A DNA stretch of 64,000 nt from Pseudoxanthomonas suwonensis (GTDB lineage: Bacteria; Pseudomonadota; Gammaproteobacteria; Xanthomonadales; Xanthomonadaceae): NCBI GenBank assembly GCA_003240695.1, contig QFNC01000011.1:18421-82420 (forward strand), read 5' to 3'. Of this stretch, positions 18,350 through 27,810 are shown piece after piece. A model generated the notes under the pieces. The model searched no databases, was not told where the DNA came from, and saw nothing but the letters and a program-made list of their open reading frames with translations. The position numbers and the translations under genes were made by a program. How positions within the stretch are numbered: the first letter of the stretch is position 1; each line of letters starts with the position of its first letter.

Positions 18350-19169
18350 ATGGCCGCACCGCAGCAACGCAACCCGATGACGCGCCGAGCAGCCATCGCC
18401 CTGTGGCTGCTTTTCCGATCCCGAAATCGTCAAGAGCCTCAATGACCTTGTGAAAAAAGGCAGTTTCGGCGAGTTCAACGTCGGCCCGGCACCGCGCGTG
18501 CAAACCCAGACCCAATCGGTGGCACCGCAGTCCCAGTCGCAACCGGACGCACCGGCTGCGGAACCCTCGACATCCGTGCAACCGGCAGCCATCCCACTGC
18601 TGTCCGACCCCGCGCATCCCGCGCACGACATGTATGCGCAGACGCTGCGGGCCTTCGCCGCATCGCCGCAGATTGCTGCTGCCGGATATTCGCCGCAGCG
18701 GCAGCAACTGGTCGCCGCGAATCTGGTGGCCGGAATGGTCAGCCTGCCGCAATCGCGCATGCACGGCGCATTGACGCAGGAAAAACTGGATCGCATTGAT
18801 GCCGTCACCCTCAGCAGTGACCGGACCAGCGTGATGGCGATCGAAGGAAAGCCCGGTGCGCTGGCCCATTTCCGGTTCACGTTGCCACTGGAGCACGCAC
18901 ACAGCGGCTTCATCGAAGCGGCATCGCAACAGGCCTTGGGCGGACTGCAGCAGCAGAAGGCGCAGGAACTCGCGCGGCAGGCCGAACGCGAGCGTGCGCC
19001 GCAGCCGGACCGGAAGGACCAAGCCGCTAAGCCCATTCCCGGGCTTCCCGTCCGCCTCGCTGCATACCTATGCAGCGGCTTGTGCAGTGCGGGCTGGGCT
19101 ATGCTCGCGCGGGTCCATTCCGGCAGCCGCGCAACCAAGGCGGGTGCCGCCATCCGGAAATTCTCGCGC
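18350..19169 (+). pseudogene. remnant of a T4SS effector (XVIPCD-like domain) fused in frame to zwf
   Basis: From 18411 to the zwf start the frame is open and shows DPEIVKSLNDLVKKGSFGEF, a Gln/Pro-rich linker, then a XVIPCD-like domain: DPAHPAHDMYAQTLRAF, KLDRIDAVTLSSDRTSVMAI, LEHAHSGFIEAASQQALGGL. An ATG-started frame at 18350 (MAAPQQRNPMTRRAAIALW) enters from another frame and would join at the TTTT run near 18411 if one base were lost. No toxin domain is left. No stop codon separates this frame from zwf, so it may be read into it. Most likely decayed; a short intact effector with one frameshift is the alternative. Confidence 0.6.
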
Positions 19170-20582
19170 ATGCTCGATACCCTGTTGCTGTTCGGCGCCA
19201 CCGGCGATCTGGCCCAGCGCTACCTGTTTCCATCGCTGCTGCATGTGCTGCGCGACCGCCTGCTGCCGAACGACTTCCGCATCGTCGCGATCGGTCGCAG
19301 CGAGCACGACACGGCCGGTTTCGGCCAATGGCTTGCGCAGCGCATCACCGGCCGCGATGCACAGTGGCTGCCCGACCTGCTGGCGCGTACCAGCTATCTG
19401 TCGCTGGACCTGTCGGACACGCCGGCGGTGGCACGTGCGCTGGCAGCGCATGCCGATCGTCCTGCGGTGAGCTATCTGTCGATTCCGCCCAACCTGTTCG
19501 AAGCCGCCTGCAACGGCCTCAGTGCGGCAGGCCTGCTTCAGGCGCCATCGCGGCTGGTGCTGGAAAAACCCATCGGCCACGATCTGGATTCGGCACGGCG
19601 CATCAATGCCACGCTGCGCAGCCATCTGGACGAATCGCGCATTTTCCGCATCGACCATTACCTGGGCAAGGCACCGGTGCAGAACCTGCTGGCACTGCGC
19701 TTCGGCAATGCGCTGCTGGAGGCGGTGTGGAGCAATCGCTGGATCGAATCGGTAGACATCCTGGTGGCGGAAACCGCCGGCGTGGACGGCCGCGAAGGCT
19801 ACTACGCCGATTACGGCGCATTGCGCGACATGGTGCAGAACCACATGCTGCAGCTGCTGGCGCTGATCGCGATGGAGCCGCCCGGCGCGCTGGACGCGGA
19901 CAGCATCCGCGACGAGAAACGCAAGGTGCTGCGGACGTTGCGGCCGATGACGGCTGCCACCGCACCCGCCGACAGCGTGCGTGGCCGCTACAGCGCCGGC
20001 GTGGTCGAGGGCCAGTCGGTGCGCGGTTTCGAGCATCCCGGCGATGCCGACACCTTCGTCGCGCTGCGTGCGCACATCGACAACTGGCGCTGGGCCGGCG
20101 TGCCATTCCATCTGGTCACCGGCAAGCGCATGGCCGCGCGCAGCACCGAGGTGGTGATCCAGTTCCGCCCGGTCACGCACTGGCTGTTCGAGCGACCCGT
20201 CGCGAGCGAAGCGCCATCCAACCGCCTGCTGATGCGTCTGCAGCCCGACGAAACCATCGAACTCGGGCTGCTGGGCAGTCTGGCCGCACCCGAATTCGGC
20301 GCGATGGAACTGCAGCCGCTGGAACTGGACCTGTCGATGGCGCAGCCACAGCGCCGAATCGCCTACGAACGCCTGCTGCTGGACGCGCTGCACGGCAACC
20401 AGACCCTGTTCGTGCGCGACGACGAAGTGGAAGCGGCCTGGCGCTGGATCGACAGCATCAGCGCCGCCTGGCAGCAGACCGGCACGCCGCTGGAACACTA
20501 CGCCGCCGGGTCGTGGGGGCCAGCCAGCGCGATGGCCTTCCTTCCCGACGACATCGCCGGTGCGCACCGGCTGCGCCGCTGA
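19170..20582 (+). CDS. zwf: glucose-6-phosphate 1-dehydrogenase
   Basis: A 470-residue enzyme giving 6-phosphogluconolactone and NADPH, the entry step of the Entner-Doudoroff and pentose phosphate routes. The nucleotide loop LLLFGATGDLAQRYLFPSL starts at residue 4 and the active-site motif FRIDHYLGKAPVQNL lies near residue 160. The start MLDTLLLFGATG was chosen by family alignment, although the frame stays open about 250 codons upstream through an effector remnant. First gene of a zwf-glk-pgl-edd-eda operon; glk follows after 13 bp. Confidence 0.93.
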   Translation: MLDTLLLFGATGDLAQRYLFPSLLHVLRDRLLPNDFRIVAIGRSEHDTAGFGQWLAQRITGRDAQWLPDLLARTSYLSLDLSDTPAVARALAAHADRPAVSYLSIPPNLFEAACNGLSAAGLLQAPSRLVLEKPIGHDLDSARRINATLRSHLDESRIFRIDHYLGKAPVQNLLALRFGNALLEAVWSNRWIESVDILVAETAGVDGREGYYADYGALRDMVQNHMLQLLALIAMEPPGALDADSIRDEKRKVLRTLRPMTAATAPADSVRGRYSAGVVEGQSVRGFEHPGDADTFVALRAHIDNWRWAGVPFHLVTGKRMAARSTEVVIQFRPVTHWLFERPVASEAPSNRLLMRLQPDETIELGLLGSLAAPEFGAMELQPLELDLSMAQPQRRIAYERLLLDALHGNQTLFVRDDEVEAAWRWIDSISAAWQQTGTPLEHYAAGSWGPASAMAFLPDDIAGAHRLRR

Positions 20583-20595
20583 AGAAGGACTCTCG

Positions 20596-21609
20596 ATGCC
20601 CGCTTCCTCATCAACCACTCCCGTGTTGCTGGCCGACATCGGCGGCACCAATGCCCGTTTCGCCTTGGCCGACGTGTCGCAGCCCACCCCGTTGCTGCCG
20701 GACAGCCTGCGCGAATACGTGGTGGCCGATTTTCCGTCGCTGCCCGACGCCGCACGGCATTATCTGGATGCAGTCGGCGACACCGCAGCGCGCGCGGTGC
20801 TGGCGGTGGCCGGCCGGGTGGACGGCGACGAAGCACGCATCACCAATTTCCCGTGGGTGATTTCGGCCAGTCGCTCCTGTGCGGCGCTCGATCTGGAGGC
20901 CGCCTGGCTGGTCAATGACTTCACCGCTCAATCGATGGCGGTGCTGGCGCTGCAGCCGGGCGACGTGACCGCCATCGGGCCAACGCACTGGGAAGGCCGC
21001 CGCGGCGAAGCCGGCAACGACCGTACCTTTGCGGTGATCGGCCCCGGCACCGGCCTGGGAGTTGGCGGTCTGCTGATCCGCAAGCACCAGCCGTATCCGC
21101 TCGCCACCGAAGGCGGACACGTGGATTTCGCACCCGGCACGCCGGAGGAAATCGCGGTGCTGCAGCAGCTGGCGCAGGAATTCGGGCGGGTGTCGATCGA
21201 ACGGCTGATCAGCGGCATGGGTCTGGTCAACATCCATCGCGCATTGAGCCGCATCGCAGGGGTGGATCCCGGGCCACGCACGCCACCGGACATCACCGCA
21301 GGCGCCGAATCGGGCGATGCGCTGTGCCTGCGCAGCGTGGACATCTTCTGCGCGGTGTTCGGTGCGGTGACCGGCGATCTGGTGCTGACCCTCGGTGCCT
21401 GGGACGGCGTGTTTCTCGCCGGCGGACTGGTACCCAAGCTGCTGCATACGCTGCAGCATTCCGGGTTCCGCCAGCGCTTCGAACACAAGGGACGTTTCGC
21501 GCCGGTGATGGCCAAAGTCCCCACGCTGGCCGTGCTGCATCCGCAACCCGGCCTGCTGGGCGCGGCGGTGATCGCCGTGCAGCGCAGCGCCGACGGAGCG
21601 ATATCGTGA
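20596..21609 (+). CDS. glk: glucokinase
   Basis: A 337-residue ROK-independent glucokinase of the E. coli Glk type. The phosphate loop LLADIGGTNARFALADV is at the N-terminus, NDFTAQSMAVLAL near residue 112, the FAVIGPGTGLGVGGL nucleotide motif near residue 147, ATEGGHVDFAPGT near 175, and GVFLAGGLVPKLL near the C-terminus. It phosphorylates cytoplasmic glucose and feeds zwf. The start MPASSSTTPVLL sits 7 bp after an AAGGA Shine-Dalgarno. The stop overlaps the GTG start of pgl. Confidence 0.95.
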   Translation: MPASSSTTPVLLADIGGTNARFALADVSQPTPLLPDSLREYVVADFPSLPDAARHYLDAVGDTAARAVLAVAGRVDGDEARITNFPWVISASRSCAALDLEAAWLVNDFTAQSMAVLALQPGDVTAIGPTHWEGRRGEAGNDRTFAVIGPGTGLGVGGLLIRKHQPYPLATEGGHVDFAPGTPEEIAVLQQLAQEFGRVSIERLISGMGLVNIHRALSRIAGVDPGPRTPPDITAGAESGDALCLRSVDIFCAVFGAVTGDLVLTLGAWDGVFLAGGLVPKLLHTLQHSGFRQRFEHKGRFAPVMAKVPTLAVLHPQPGLLGAAVIAVQRSADGAIS

Positions 21610-22316
21610 ATTCAGCATCCCACTGCCACTGGCATCCGCACGCCGATGCCGCCCACTGGGCCGCGGCCAGTGCCCAGGCCATCGCCACCGCCCTGCGTAC
21701 GCGCCTGCACACGCAGGACCGCGCGCGTCTGCTGCTATCCGGCGGCAGCACGCCGGCACCGGTGTACGCGGCGCTGTCGCAGGCCGATCTGGACTGGTCG
21801 CGCGTCCACGTGGGCCTGGTGGACGAACGCTGGCTGCCGCCCACCGATCCGGACAGCAACACGCATCTCATCGGCAAGCATCTGCTGCAGAACCGCGCCG
21901 CCGATGCGCCGTTCGAAGCGCTGACCGGTCCGGGCATCGACATCAACGACGCCGTCGACACGGCTAACTGGCATGCCGCCCGTCCCGCCGACGTGGTGGT
22001 CCTGGGCATGGGCCCGGACGGCCACACTGCGTCGCTGTTTCCGGGTATGACCGGACTTGCGCAGGCACTGGCATCGCCCGATGCCTACGTGGCCGTGGAC
22101 GCCGGCGGCTGCCCCGGTGCCGGCGCGTGGCATCGGCGCATCAGCCTGACCCCGGCCGGACTGGCCCCGGCCGCGCATCGGCTGCTGTTGATTCGCGGCG
22201 ATGCCAAGCGCAAGCTGCTGGAAGAAGCCGCTTCCGGTACCGACGTGGCCGCGCTGCCGATCCGCATCGCGCTGCAGACGCCGGGTGCGATCCTGCAGGT
22301 GCACTGGGCACCCTGA
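21606..22316 (+). CDS. pgl: 6-phosphogluconolactonase
   Basis: A 236-residue protein of the NagB/DevB-type lactonase family. It has LLLSGGSTPAPVYAAL near residue 42, HVGLVDERWLPPTDPDSN, and the LGMGPDGHTASLFPG motif near residue 135. It converts 6-phosphogluconolactone to 6-phosphogluconate. The start is GTG (GTGA overlap with the glk stop), so translation is probably coupled. edd follows after 40 bp. Confidence 0.94.
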   Translation: MNSASHCHWHPHADAAHWAAASAQAIATALRTRLHTQDRARLLLSGGSTPAPVYAALSQADLDWSRVHVGLVDERWLPPTDPDSNTHLIGKHLLQNRAADAPFEALTGPGIDINDAVDTANWHAARPADVVVLGMGPDGHTASLFPGMTGLAQALASPDAYVAVDAGGCPGAGAWHRRISLTPAGLAPAAHRLLLIRGDAKRKLLEEAASGTDVAALPIRIALQTPGAILQVHWAP

Positions 22317-22356
22317 AGCCGCCTTCCTTCATCCATACACAGACTCATTAATCTGC

Positions 22357-24285
22357 ATGTCGCTCGATCCCCGCATCGCCGCCGTCACTGACCGCATCCG
22401 CGAACGCAGTGCGTCCAGTCGCCGCGCCTATCTGGACGGCATCGCCGCCATTCGCGATGCACAGCGCGAACGCCCCGAGCGCGGCCAGCTGTCCTGCGGC
22501 AATCTGGCACACGCGTTCGCCGCCTGCGGTGGCAGCGACAAGGCCCGCTTGCGCGGCGATGCCACGCCGAATCTGGCCATCGTCAGCGCGTACAACGACA
22601 TGCTGTCGGCGCACCAGCCATTCGAGACCTACCCAGAGCTGATCCGCCGCCACGCGCGTGCGCTGGGCGCCACCGCGCAGATGGCCGGCGGCGTGCCGGC
22701 GATGTGCGACGGCGTCACCCAGGGCCGGCCGGGCATGGACCTGTCGCTGTTCTCGCGCGATGTCATCGCCCAGAGCACCGCTATCGCCCTCAGCCATGCC
22801 ATGTTCGACGCCGCCGTGTACCTGGGCGTGTGCGACAAGATCGTGCCCGGCCTGCTGATCGGCGCATTGGCCTTCGGCCACCTGCCGGCGGTGTTCATCC
22901 CGGCCGGACCGATGCCATCGGGCATCCCCAACAAGGAAAAGGCCGCCGTGCGCGAACGCTACGCCGCCGGCCAGGCAACCCGGGCCGAACTGCTGGAAGC
23001 TGAATCCGCCAGCTACCACGCACCGGGCACCTGTACCTTCTACGGCACCGCCAATTCCAACCAGGTGCTGCTGGAAGCGATGGGACTGCAGCTGCCCGGC
23101 ACCAGCTTCGTCCAGCCCGACAGTCCGCTGCGCGCCGCGCTCACTCTGGCCGCCACCGAACGCGCGCTGCGCATCACCGCGCTGGGCGGCGACTACCGTG
23201 CGCTGGGGCAGCTGCTGGACGAACGCGCCATCGTCAATGCCTTCGCCGCGCTGGCCGCCACCGGCGGCTCCACCAACCACACCATCCATTTCGTGGCCGT
23301 GGCACGCGCCGCCGGCCTGCACGTGACCTGGGACGACATCGACGCCATCGCCCGCGCCGTGCCGCTGCTGGCACGGGTGTATCCCAATGGCGATGCCGAC
23401 GTGAACCGTTACGCCGCAGCCGGCGGCAACGCCTTCGTGTTCGGCGAATTGATGCGCGCCGGCCTGCTGCATGCCGACCTGCCCACCATCGTGCCCGGCG
23501 GCATGCGCGCCTATGCCGACGAGCCGCGGCTGGATGGCGATGGATTGGCCTACGCACCCGGTGCCGAGGTGTCTGCCGATACCGGCGTGGTGCGCCCGGT
23601 GGCTGAGCCGTTCGAACCGCACGGCGGCCTGCGGCTGCTGCAGGGCAATCTGGGCCGCGCGCTGATGAAACTGTCCTCGCTGAAACCCGAACAGCGCCGG
23701 ATCGAAGCCCCTGCAGTGGTGGTCGACACGCCGCAGGCACTGAATGCCCTGCACGCCGCCGGCGCGCTGCCGCAGGATTTCATCGCCGTGGTGCGCTTCC
23801 AGGGACCGCACGCCAACGGCATGCCGGAAATGCATTCGCTCACCCCGCTGCTGGGCATGCTGCAGAACCAGGGGCGGCGCGTGGCGCTGGTCACCGACGG
23901 CCGCCTGTCCGGCGCATCGGGCAAGATTCCCGCCGCGATCCACGTGACCCCCGAAGCCGCACGCGGCGGACCGCTGTCGCGGCTGATCGATGGCGATGTG
24001 CTGCGCGTGGACGGCGAGGCCGGCGTGCTGCAGGTGCTGGTGGATGCGGATGTCTGGGCCGCGCGCCAGACCGCCATCGATACCAGCCCGCCCGCGCACG
24101 ACACCGGCCGCAACCTGTTCGCCTTCAGCCGTGCGATGGTGTCGCCGGCGGACGAAGGTGCGCTGTCGATCAGCTGCGGCCCGCCAGCCCACGGCGATCG
24201 CCATGGTCCCGAACACGACGCCGAATACCTGCTGGGTCGCGATGCCGCCGCCGCGCAGGCCCCGCACCAGGCCAAGGACGCCTGA
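22357..24285 (+). CDS. edd: phosphogluconate dehydratase
   Basis: A 642-residue IlvD/Edd-family enzyme making 2-keto-3-deoxy-6-phosphogluconate. It has the Edd-specific IVSAYNDMLSAHQPFETYPEL and MAGGVPAMCDGVTQGRPGMDLSLFSRD. The Fe-S cysteines are in CDGVTQG and GTCTFYGTANSN, with a third region at GRLSGASGKIPAAIHVTPEA. Start MSLDPRIAAVTDRI. It is followed by eda, the next enzyme of the pathway. Confidence 0.96.
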   Translation: MSLDPRIAAVTDRIRERSASSRRAYLDGIAAIRDAQRERPERGQLSCGNLAHAFAACGGSDKARLRGDATPNLAIVSAYNDMLSAHQPFETYPELIRRHARALGATAQMAGGVPAMCDGVTQGRPGMDLSLFSRDVIAQSTAIALSHAMFDAAVYLGVCDKIVPGLLIGALAFGHLPAVFIPAGPMPSGIPNKEKAAVRERYAAGQATRAELLEAESASYHAPGTCTFYGTANSNQVLLEAMGLQLPGTSFVQPDSPLRAALTLAATERALRITALGGDYRALGQLLDERAIVNAFAALAATGGSTNHTIHFVAVARAAGLHVTWDDIDAIARAVPLLARVYPNGDADVNRYAAAGGNAFVFGELMRAGLLHADLPTIVPGGMRAYADEPRLDGDGLAYAPGAEVSADTGVVRPVAEPFEPHGGLRLLQGNLGRALMKLSSLKPEQRRIEAPAVVVDTPQALNALHAAGALPQDFIAVVRFQGPHANGMPEMHSLTPLLGMLQNQGRRVALVTDGRLSGASGKIPAAIHVTPEAARGGPLSRLIDGDVLRVDGEAGVLQVLVDADVWAARQTAIDTSPPAHDTGRNLFAFSRAMVSPADEGALSISCGPPAHGDRHGPEHDAEYLLGRDAAAAQAPHQAKDA

Positions 24286-24317
24286 TTTCCACTCTTGCAA
24301 CTCGCACAGCACTCGCC

Positions 24318-24971
24318 ATGATCGATTCCCTGCAAGCCACCGCCGAAGCCCTGGTGCGCCGCGCCCGCATCATGCCGGTGGTCACCGTGGACAGCGTGCC
24401 GCAGGCACTGCAGCTGGCCGCCGCCCTGCGCGACGGCGGGCTGACCGCCATCGAATTCACCCTGCGCACGCCCGCGGCCCTGGATGCCCTGGCAGCGGTG
24501 AAGGAGCAGCATCCCGACCTTGCGGTGGGTGCCGGCACCGTGCTGCAACCGGCGCAGATCGATGCCGTGGTCGATGTCGGTGCCGATTTCATCATCACTC
24601 CCGGCACCTCGCCGCGCTTGCTCGACGCCCTGGTGCAGGCCCCGATTCCAGTGATTCCCGGCGTGGCCACTGCCAGCGAGGCGATGACCATCGCCGAACG
24701 CGGCTTTCGCGTGGCCAAACTGTTTCCGGCCGGCGCGGTCGGCGGCATGGCATTGCTGAAAGCCTTGCACGGCCCCTTGCCGCAGCTGCGCTTCTGCCCC
24801 ACAGGCGGAATCGATGCCGGCAGTGCCGGCGATTATCTGGCCCTGCCGAACGTGCTATGCGTTGGCGGCTCGTGGATGGTGCAGAAGGCCTGGCTGGATG
24901 CCGGCGATTACGACAGCGTGCGCGAGGCGTCGCGGCAGGCGGCTGCGCTGTCCGTGCGCAGCCGCGATTGA
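24318..24971 (+). CDS. eda: 2-dehydro-3-deoxy-phosphogluconate (KDPG) aldolase
   Basis: A 217-residue class I aldolase splitting KDPG to pyruvate and glyceraldehyde 3-phosphate. The catalytic Glu is in AIEFTLRTPAAL near residue 49, the Schiff-base Lys in RVAKLFPAGAVGG near residue 137, and the phosphate site in CPTGGIDAGSAGDYL. Last gene of the operon; convergent with the small secreted-protein gene 21 bp downstream. No clear terminator hairpin was found. Confidence 0.95.
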   Translation: MIDSLQATAEALVRRARIMPVVTVDSVPQALQLAAALRDGGLTAIEFTLRTPAALDALAAVKEQHPDLAVGAGTVLQPAQIDAVVDVGADFIITPGTSPRLLDALVQAPIPVIPGVATASEAMTIAERGFRVAKLFPAGAVGGMALLKALHGPLPQLRFCPTGGIDAGSAGDYLALPNVLCVGGSWMVQKAWLDAGDYDSVREASRQAAALSVRSRD

Positions 24972-24992
24972 ATCAACCACGATCCGCGTGCT

Positions 24993-25244
24993 TCAGTCCA
25001 GATTGGACCAGCACTGCACCATCACCAACGCCCGATTGCTGGTGCGCACGCCCCGGGTCAGTGGCGTCGGACCGTCCGGGCAGGTGCCATACACCTGCGC
25101 ACCGACCTGATTGCCGAAGGCATCGTAATATTCGACCACCAGCACCGAACCATCCGGCGGCACCGGCAGTGCCATGCTGGCACCGGACAGGGTGGCTGCG
25201 GCACCAACCGCCACCAACAGGAGTTTCTTCGAGAATTTGCGCAT
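24993..25244 (-). CDS. small secreted protein, DUF6289-like
   Basis: An 83-residue protein with an N-terminal signal (MRKFSKKLLLVAVGAAATLSG, cleavage probably after ASMA). The mature part is short, with VEYYDAFGNQVGAQVYGTCP and a second Cys near the C-terminus (VQCWSN), suggesting one disulfide. The pattern recalls the DUF6289 family of small exported proteins; the function is unknown. An ATG 9 bp upstream (25253) is an alternative start. The stretch from 25254 to 25452 holds nothing recognisable. Confidence 0.6.
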   Translation of the reverse strand: MRKFSKKLLLVAVGAAATLSGASMALPVPPDGSVLVVEYYDAFGNQVGAQVYGTCPDGPTPLTRGVRTSNRALVMVQCWSNLD

Positions 25245-25452
25245 CGACAGCATACTGTGACTGCTTGACGGGGACGAATGACATGCGTGCGCCGCACCGC
25301 GACGCAGCCACACGCTAACACGATGCTGGAGCGCAGCGATCCGCGCATAGTGAATGCGCGTCGGATGGTGCTGTGGAATCATGATGAAGATGCGTCGGTC
25401 GGACGCATTGCCCGTGAAGCGGATGACTCAGGTGCCGTATGAAGCGAGCGGC

Positions 25453-26199
25453 TCAGGCATTCGGGTCAGACACACAGGATGCGTGCAAGGACCGCAATTC
25501 CAGTGCATTGGCGATGGCATGGCCTTCGGCGGTGTTGTCGAAAATGACCCAGTCGCCGCGCCGCAGCCGGGTTTCCAGCTGTCGCAGCGTGCCGGCGTCG
25601 TACGCGTCGCGATACATGCGCGGCGAACCATGCAGGCGCCAATACGCAGGGCGACTGCCGCCGGGCCGCGCATCGGCTTCGAAACGCGGCGGATCGGCGG
25701 CGATTCGCGCCACACGATGCGCGCGCAGCAAGGCATCCGCCTCGGCGGTGCCCCAACTGGCGTGGCGCGGTTCGCAGGCCAGGCCGGTGCGGTCGGCACG
25801 CTCGCGCAACCCGGCGAAGAAGCGGTCCGCCACCACTGCATCGAACACAAGGCTGGGGGGCAGCTGCACCACGCAGCGCCCCAGTTTCGCGCCCAGACCG
25901 GCGACCTGTTCGAAGAATCCATCCAGCAAGTCCTCGGTATCCACCAGCCGCGCGAACTGCGTGATGGTGCGCGGCAGCTTGACCGAGAAACGGAACCCGC
26001 GCGCCACCAGCGACGCCCAGCGCGCATAGGTGCTGGCCGCGTGCGGCCGATAGAAGCTGGAATTGATCTCGACCGCGTTCATCAGCGTGGCATAACGCTG
26101 CAGCGCATGGCCGTCCGCGGGGAAGTGTGCGCGTGATGTGGCGGGAATCGACCAGCCGGCGGTGCCGATCCGGATGCGGGGTGCGTTGTTGGCCATCAC
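25453..26199 (-). CDS. DUF72 family protein (YecE-like)
   Basis: A 248-residue TIM-barrel-like DUF72 protein. Typical motifs are IRIGTAGWSIP at the N-terminus, AVEINSSFYRPHAASTYARW near residue 42, FRFSVKLPRTITQ, GCVVQLPPSL-like GRCVVQLPPSL, and the C-terminal WVIFDNTAEGHAIANAL. The biochemical role is not established. Divergent from the ferritin-like gene with a 91-bp spacer. Confidence 0.9.
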   Translation of the reverse strand: MMANNAPRIRIGTAGWSIPATSRAHFPADGHALQRYATLMNAVEINSSFYRPHAASTYARWASLVARGFRFSVKLPRTITQFARLVDTEDLLDGFFEQVAGLGAKLGRCVVQLPPSLVFDAVVADRFFAGLRERADRTGLACEPRHASWGTAEADALLRAHRVARIAADPPRFEADARPGGSRPAYWRLHGSPRMYRDAYDAGTLRQLETRLRRGDWVIFDNTAEGHAIANALELRSLHASCVSDPNA

Positions 26200-26290
26200 G
26201 CCAGCCTAGTCGCGAGTCCGCCGCCAACCCCTCACGATTTGAACACGGTGGGGGATCATACTCGCCGCTCCCCCGCAACCGAGTACCACA

Positions 26291-26896
26291 ATGGCCGAGA
26301 AATATGATCCCAGACAGCTGAAGGAACTGATGCTGCAGATGGTGGAAACCGAGCTCGGTGGCGAGCAGGTCTACCGGACCGCCCTGACCTGCGTGGTCAA
26401 CCCGGACCTGAAGAAGGAATGGGGCGAATACTTGGAAGAGACCCTGCGCCACCAGCAGGTGATCACCGATGCCTGCCAGGCGCTGGGCATCGACCCGGAC
26501 GAGGAAACCCCCGGCAGGGCCGTGGTGCGCCACAACGGAGAGTCGCTGGTCAAGGCGATGGAATTGGCCAAGGCCAGCGCACCCAAGGCCGCAGCCCAAC
26601 TGGTCGCCTGCGAGTGCGTAGTGCTGGCGGAGACCAAGGACCACAGCAACTGGGAACTGCTCGGGCGGGTGGCCGAGAAGGCCACCGGCGATGTGGGCAA
26701 GACCCTCAAGGCCGCCTACAAGGATGTGGAACAGGACGAGGACCACCACCTCTACCACAGCGCCGGCTGGTGCCGCGAACTGTGGATCGAGTCGCTGGGC
26801 ATGCCCGCCGTGCTGCCGCCGCCGGAGGAGGAGAAGGACGTTAAAACCGCCATCGGCGCCTCGCGTGCCGAACAGGCGCGCGACGACATGCTCTGA
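26291..26896 (+). CDS. ferritin-like domain protein
   Basis: A 201-residue, highly charged, all-helical protein. Glu/His pairs spaced like a four-helix ferritin-like bundle are visible: LMLQMVETELGGEQVYRTAL, EYLEETLRHQQVITDAC, ACECVVLAETKDHSNWEL, and YKDVEQDEDHHLYHSAGW. A di-metal site is therefore plausible. It resembles hypothetical stress-type ferritin-like proteins rather than bacterioferritin. It stands alone; the 190 bp downstream hold nothing recognisable. Confidence 0.7.
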   Translation: MAEKYDPRQLKELMLQMVETELGGEQVYRTALTCVVNPDLKKEWGEYLEETLRHQQVITDACQALGIDPDEETPGRAVVRHNGESLVKAMELAKASAPKAAAQLVACECVVLAETKDHSNWELLGRVAEKATGDVGKTLKAAYKDVEQDEDHHLYHSAGWCRELWIESLGMPAVLPPPEEEKDVKTAIGASRAEQARDDML

Positions 26897-27089
26897 CGGG
26901 ACAGCAGCGCGCACTGTCACGCGATCGCGCGGTCCGTCCGCGTGATCGTCGTTTAGAGATCAGGAATGGAAGACATCCAACTAAAACAGGGTCATGTTCA
27001 CTTCCCAGCTGGTCCTCCGCACGATTCCCGGTCGGCGAGGCGTTACAAGTTAATGGTGCGCCACCGGGCCGAATTCGACAGTGCGAACA

Positions 27090-27700
27090 GGGCCCGAGAA
27101 CTCCGTCTGGATCTGCGCGGCATCCCGCAGCACATCGTGTAGCGCGGCAACAACCGGCAGCCGTGCTTCCTGAATGCCACGGACCGCGCTTGCTACCGCT
27201 ATCTGCTGCGCGATGCGTTGCTCGCTACCGGCTGCTTGATGGACATCCACATGCCCCTGCTTGCCATCGAGTCGCAGAAGGAACGGTCGGCGGAACGATG
27301 CAACGGCTGGGGCGCCACTACGTCAGCCACTCCAACGCAACGCGGGCGCATCGGCGCTCTGGGAGGGAGGCTACAAGCCCCTTCCTGGTCGACGGCGATG
27401 ACGACTTACTGCGCAGCAACCGCCACCTCTGCTTCAACCCGGCACGTGCACGCATGATCGACAACACGGCCGCATAGCAGTGGTCAAGCGGCGCCAGCCT
27501 CTGTGGCTTACAAGATGACACCCTGCTCACCCGGCAGCCAACCAAAAGCGCACTGGCCCCGAGGGCTACCGTCGCGCTTGCCGAGACGTTCAGCGACGAA
27601 GACCTGACTGCAATCCGCCCTGACCTTTAACAGCTACCCGTCTACCGCCGCGACGCCCTCAGCGCGACGGTCGAGGCCAGGACGACCGGTGCGATACCCG
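27090..27700 (+). pseudogene. decayed RAYT (REP-associated tyrosine transposase, IS200-like)
   Basis: Traces of the RAYT family are readable across frames. LRLDLRGIPQHIV is followed by an in-frame TAG, then RGNNRQPCFLNATDRACYRYL, then after a shift MQRLGRHYVSHSNATRAHR and LLRSNRHLCFNPARARMID. The order and spacing match RAYT N- to C-termini, but the HxH catalytic motif region (DIHMPL) is degraded and several stops and shifts interrupt it. It is followed by GAACCTGACCCC repeats. Clearly non-functional. Confidence 0.7.
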
Positions 27701-27736
27701 CTCATCGGCCTGCAAAACATCGGCCACGGGATTGAG

Positions 27737-27781
27737 CGAACCTGACCCCGCCAATAACGGGATCAGTGAACCTGACCCCGC
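27737..27781 (+). repeat. two direct copies of GAACCTGACCCCG
   Basis: GAACCTGACCCCG occurs at about 27738 and again at about 27768, 30 bp apart, next to the RAYT remnant. A third copy is at about 29263. These look like REP-type sequences associated with RAYT elements. Confidence 0.65.
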
Positions 27782-27810
27782 TTATGACCAGCGCGCAATG
27801 CATGAAGTGC

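Noticed and set aside
27090..27700. Functional transposase gene
   Set aside because: RAYT sequence is recognisable only across several frames, with an internal TAG and lost catalytic region.
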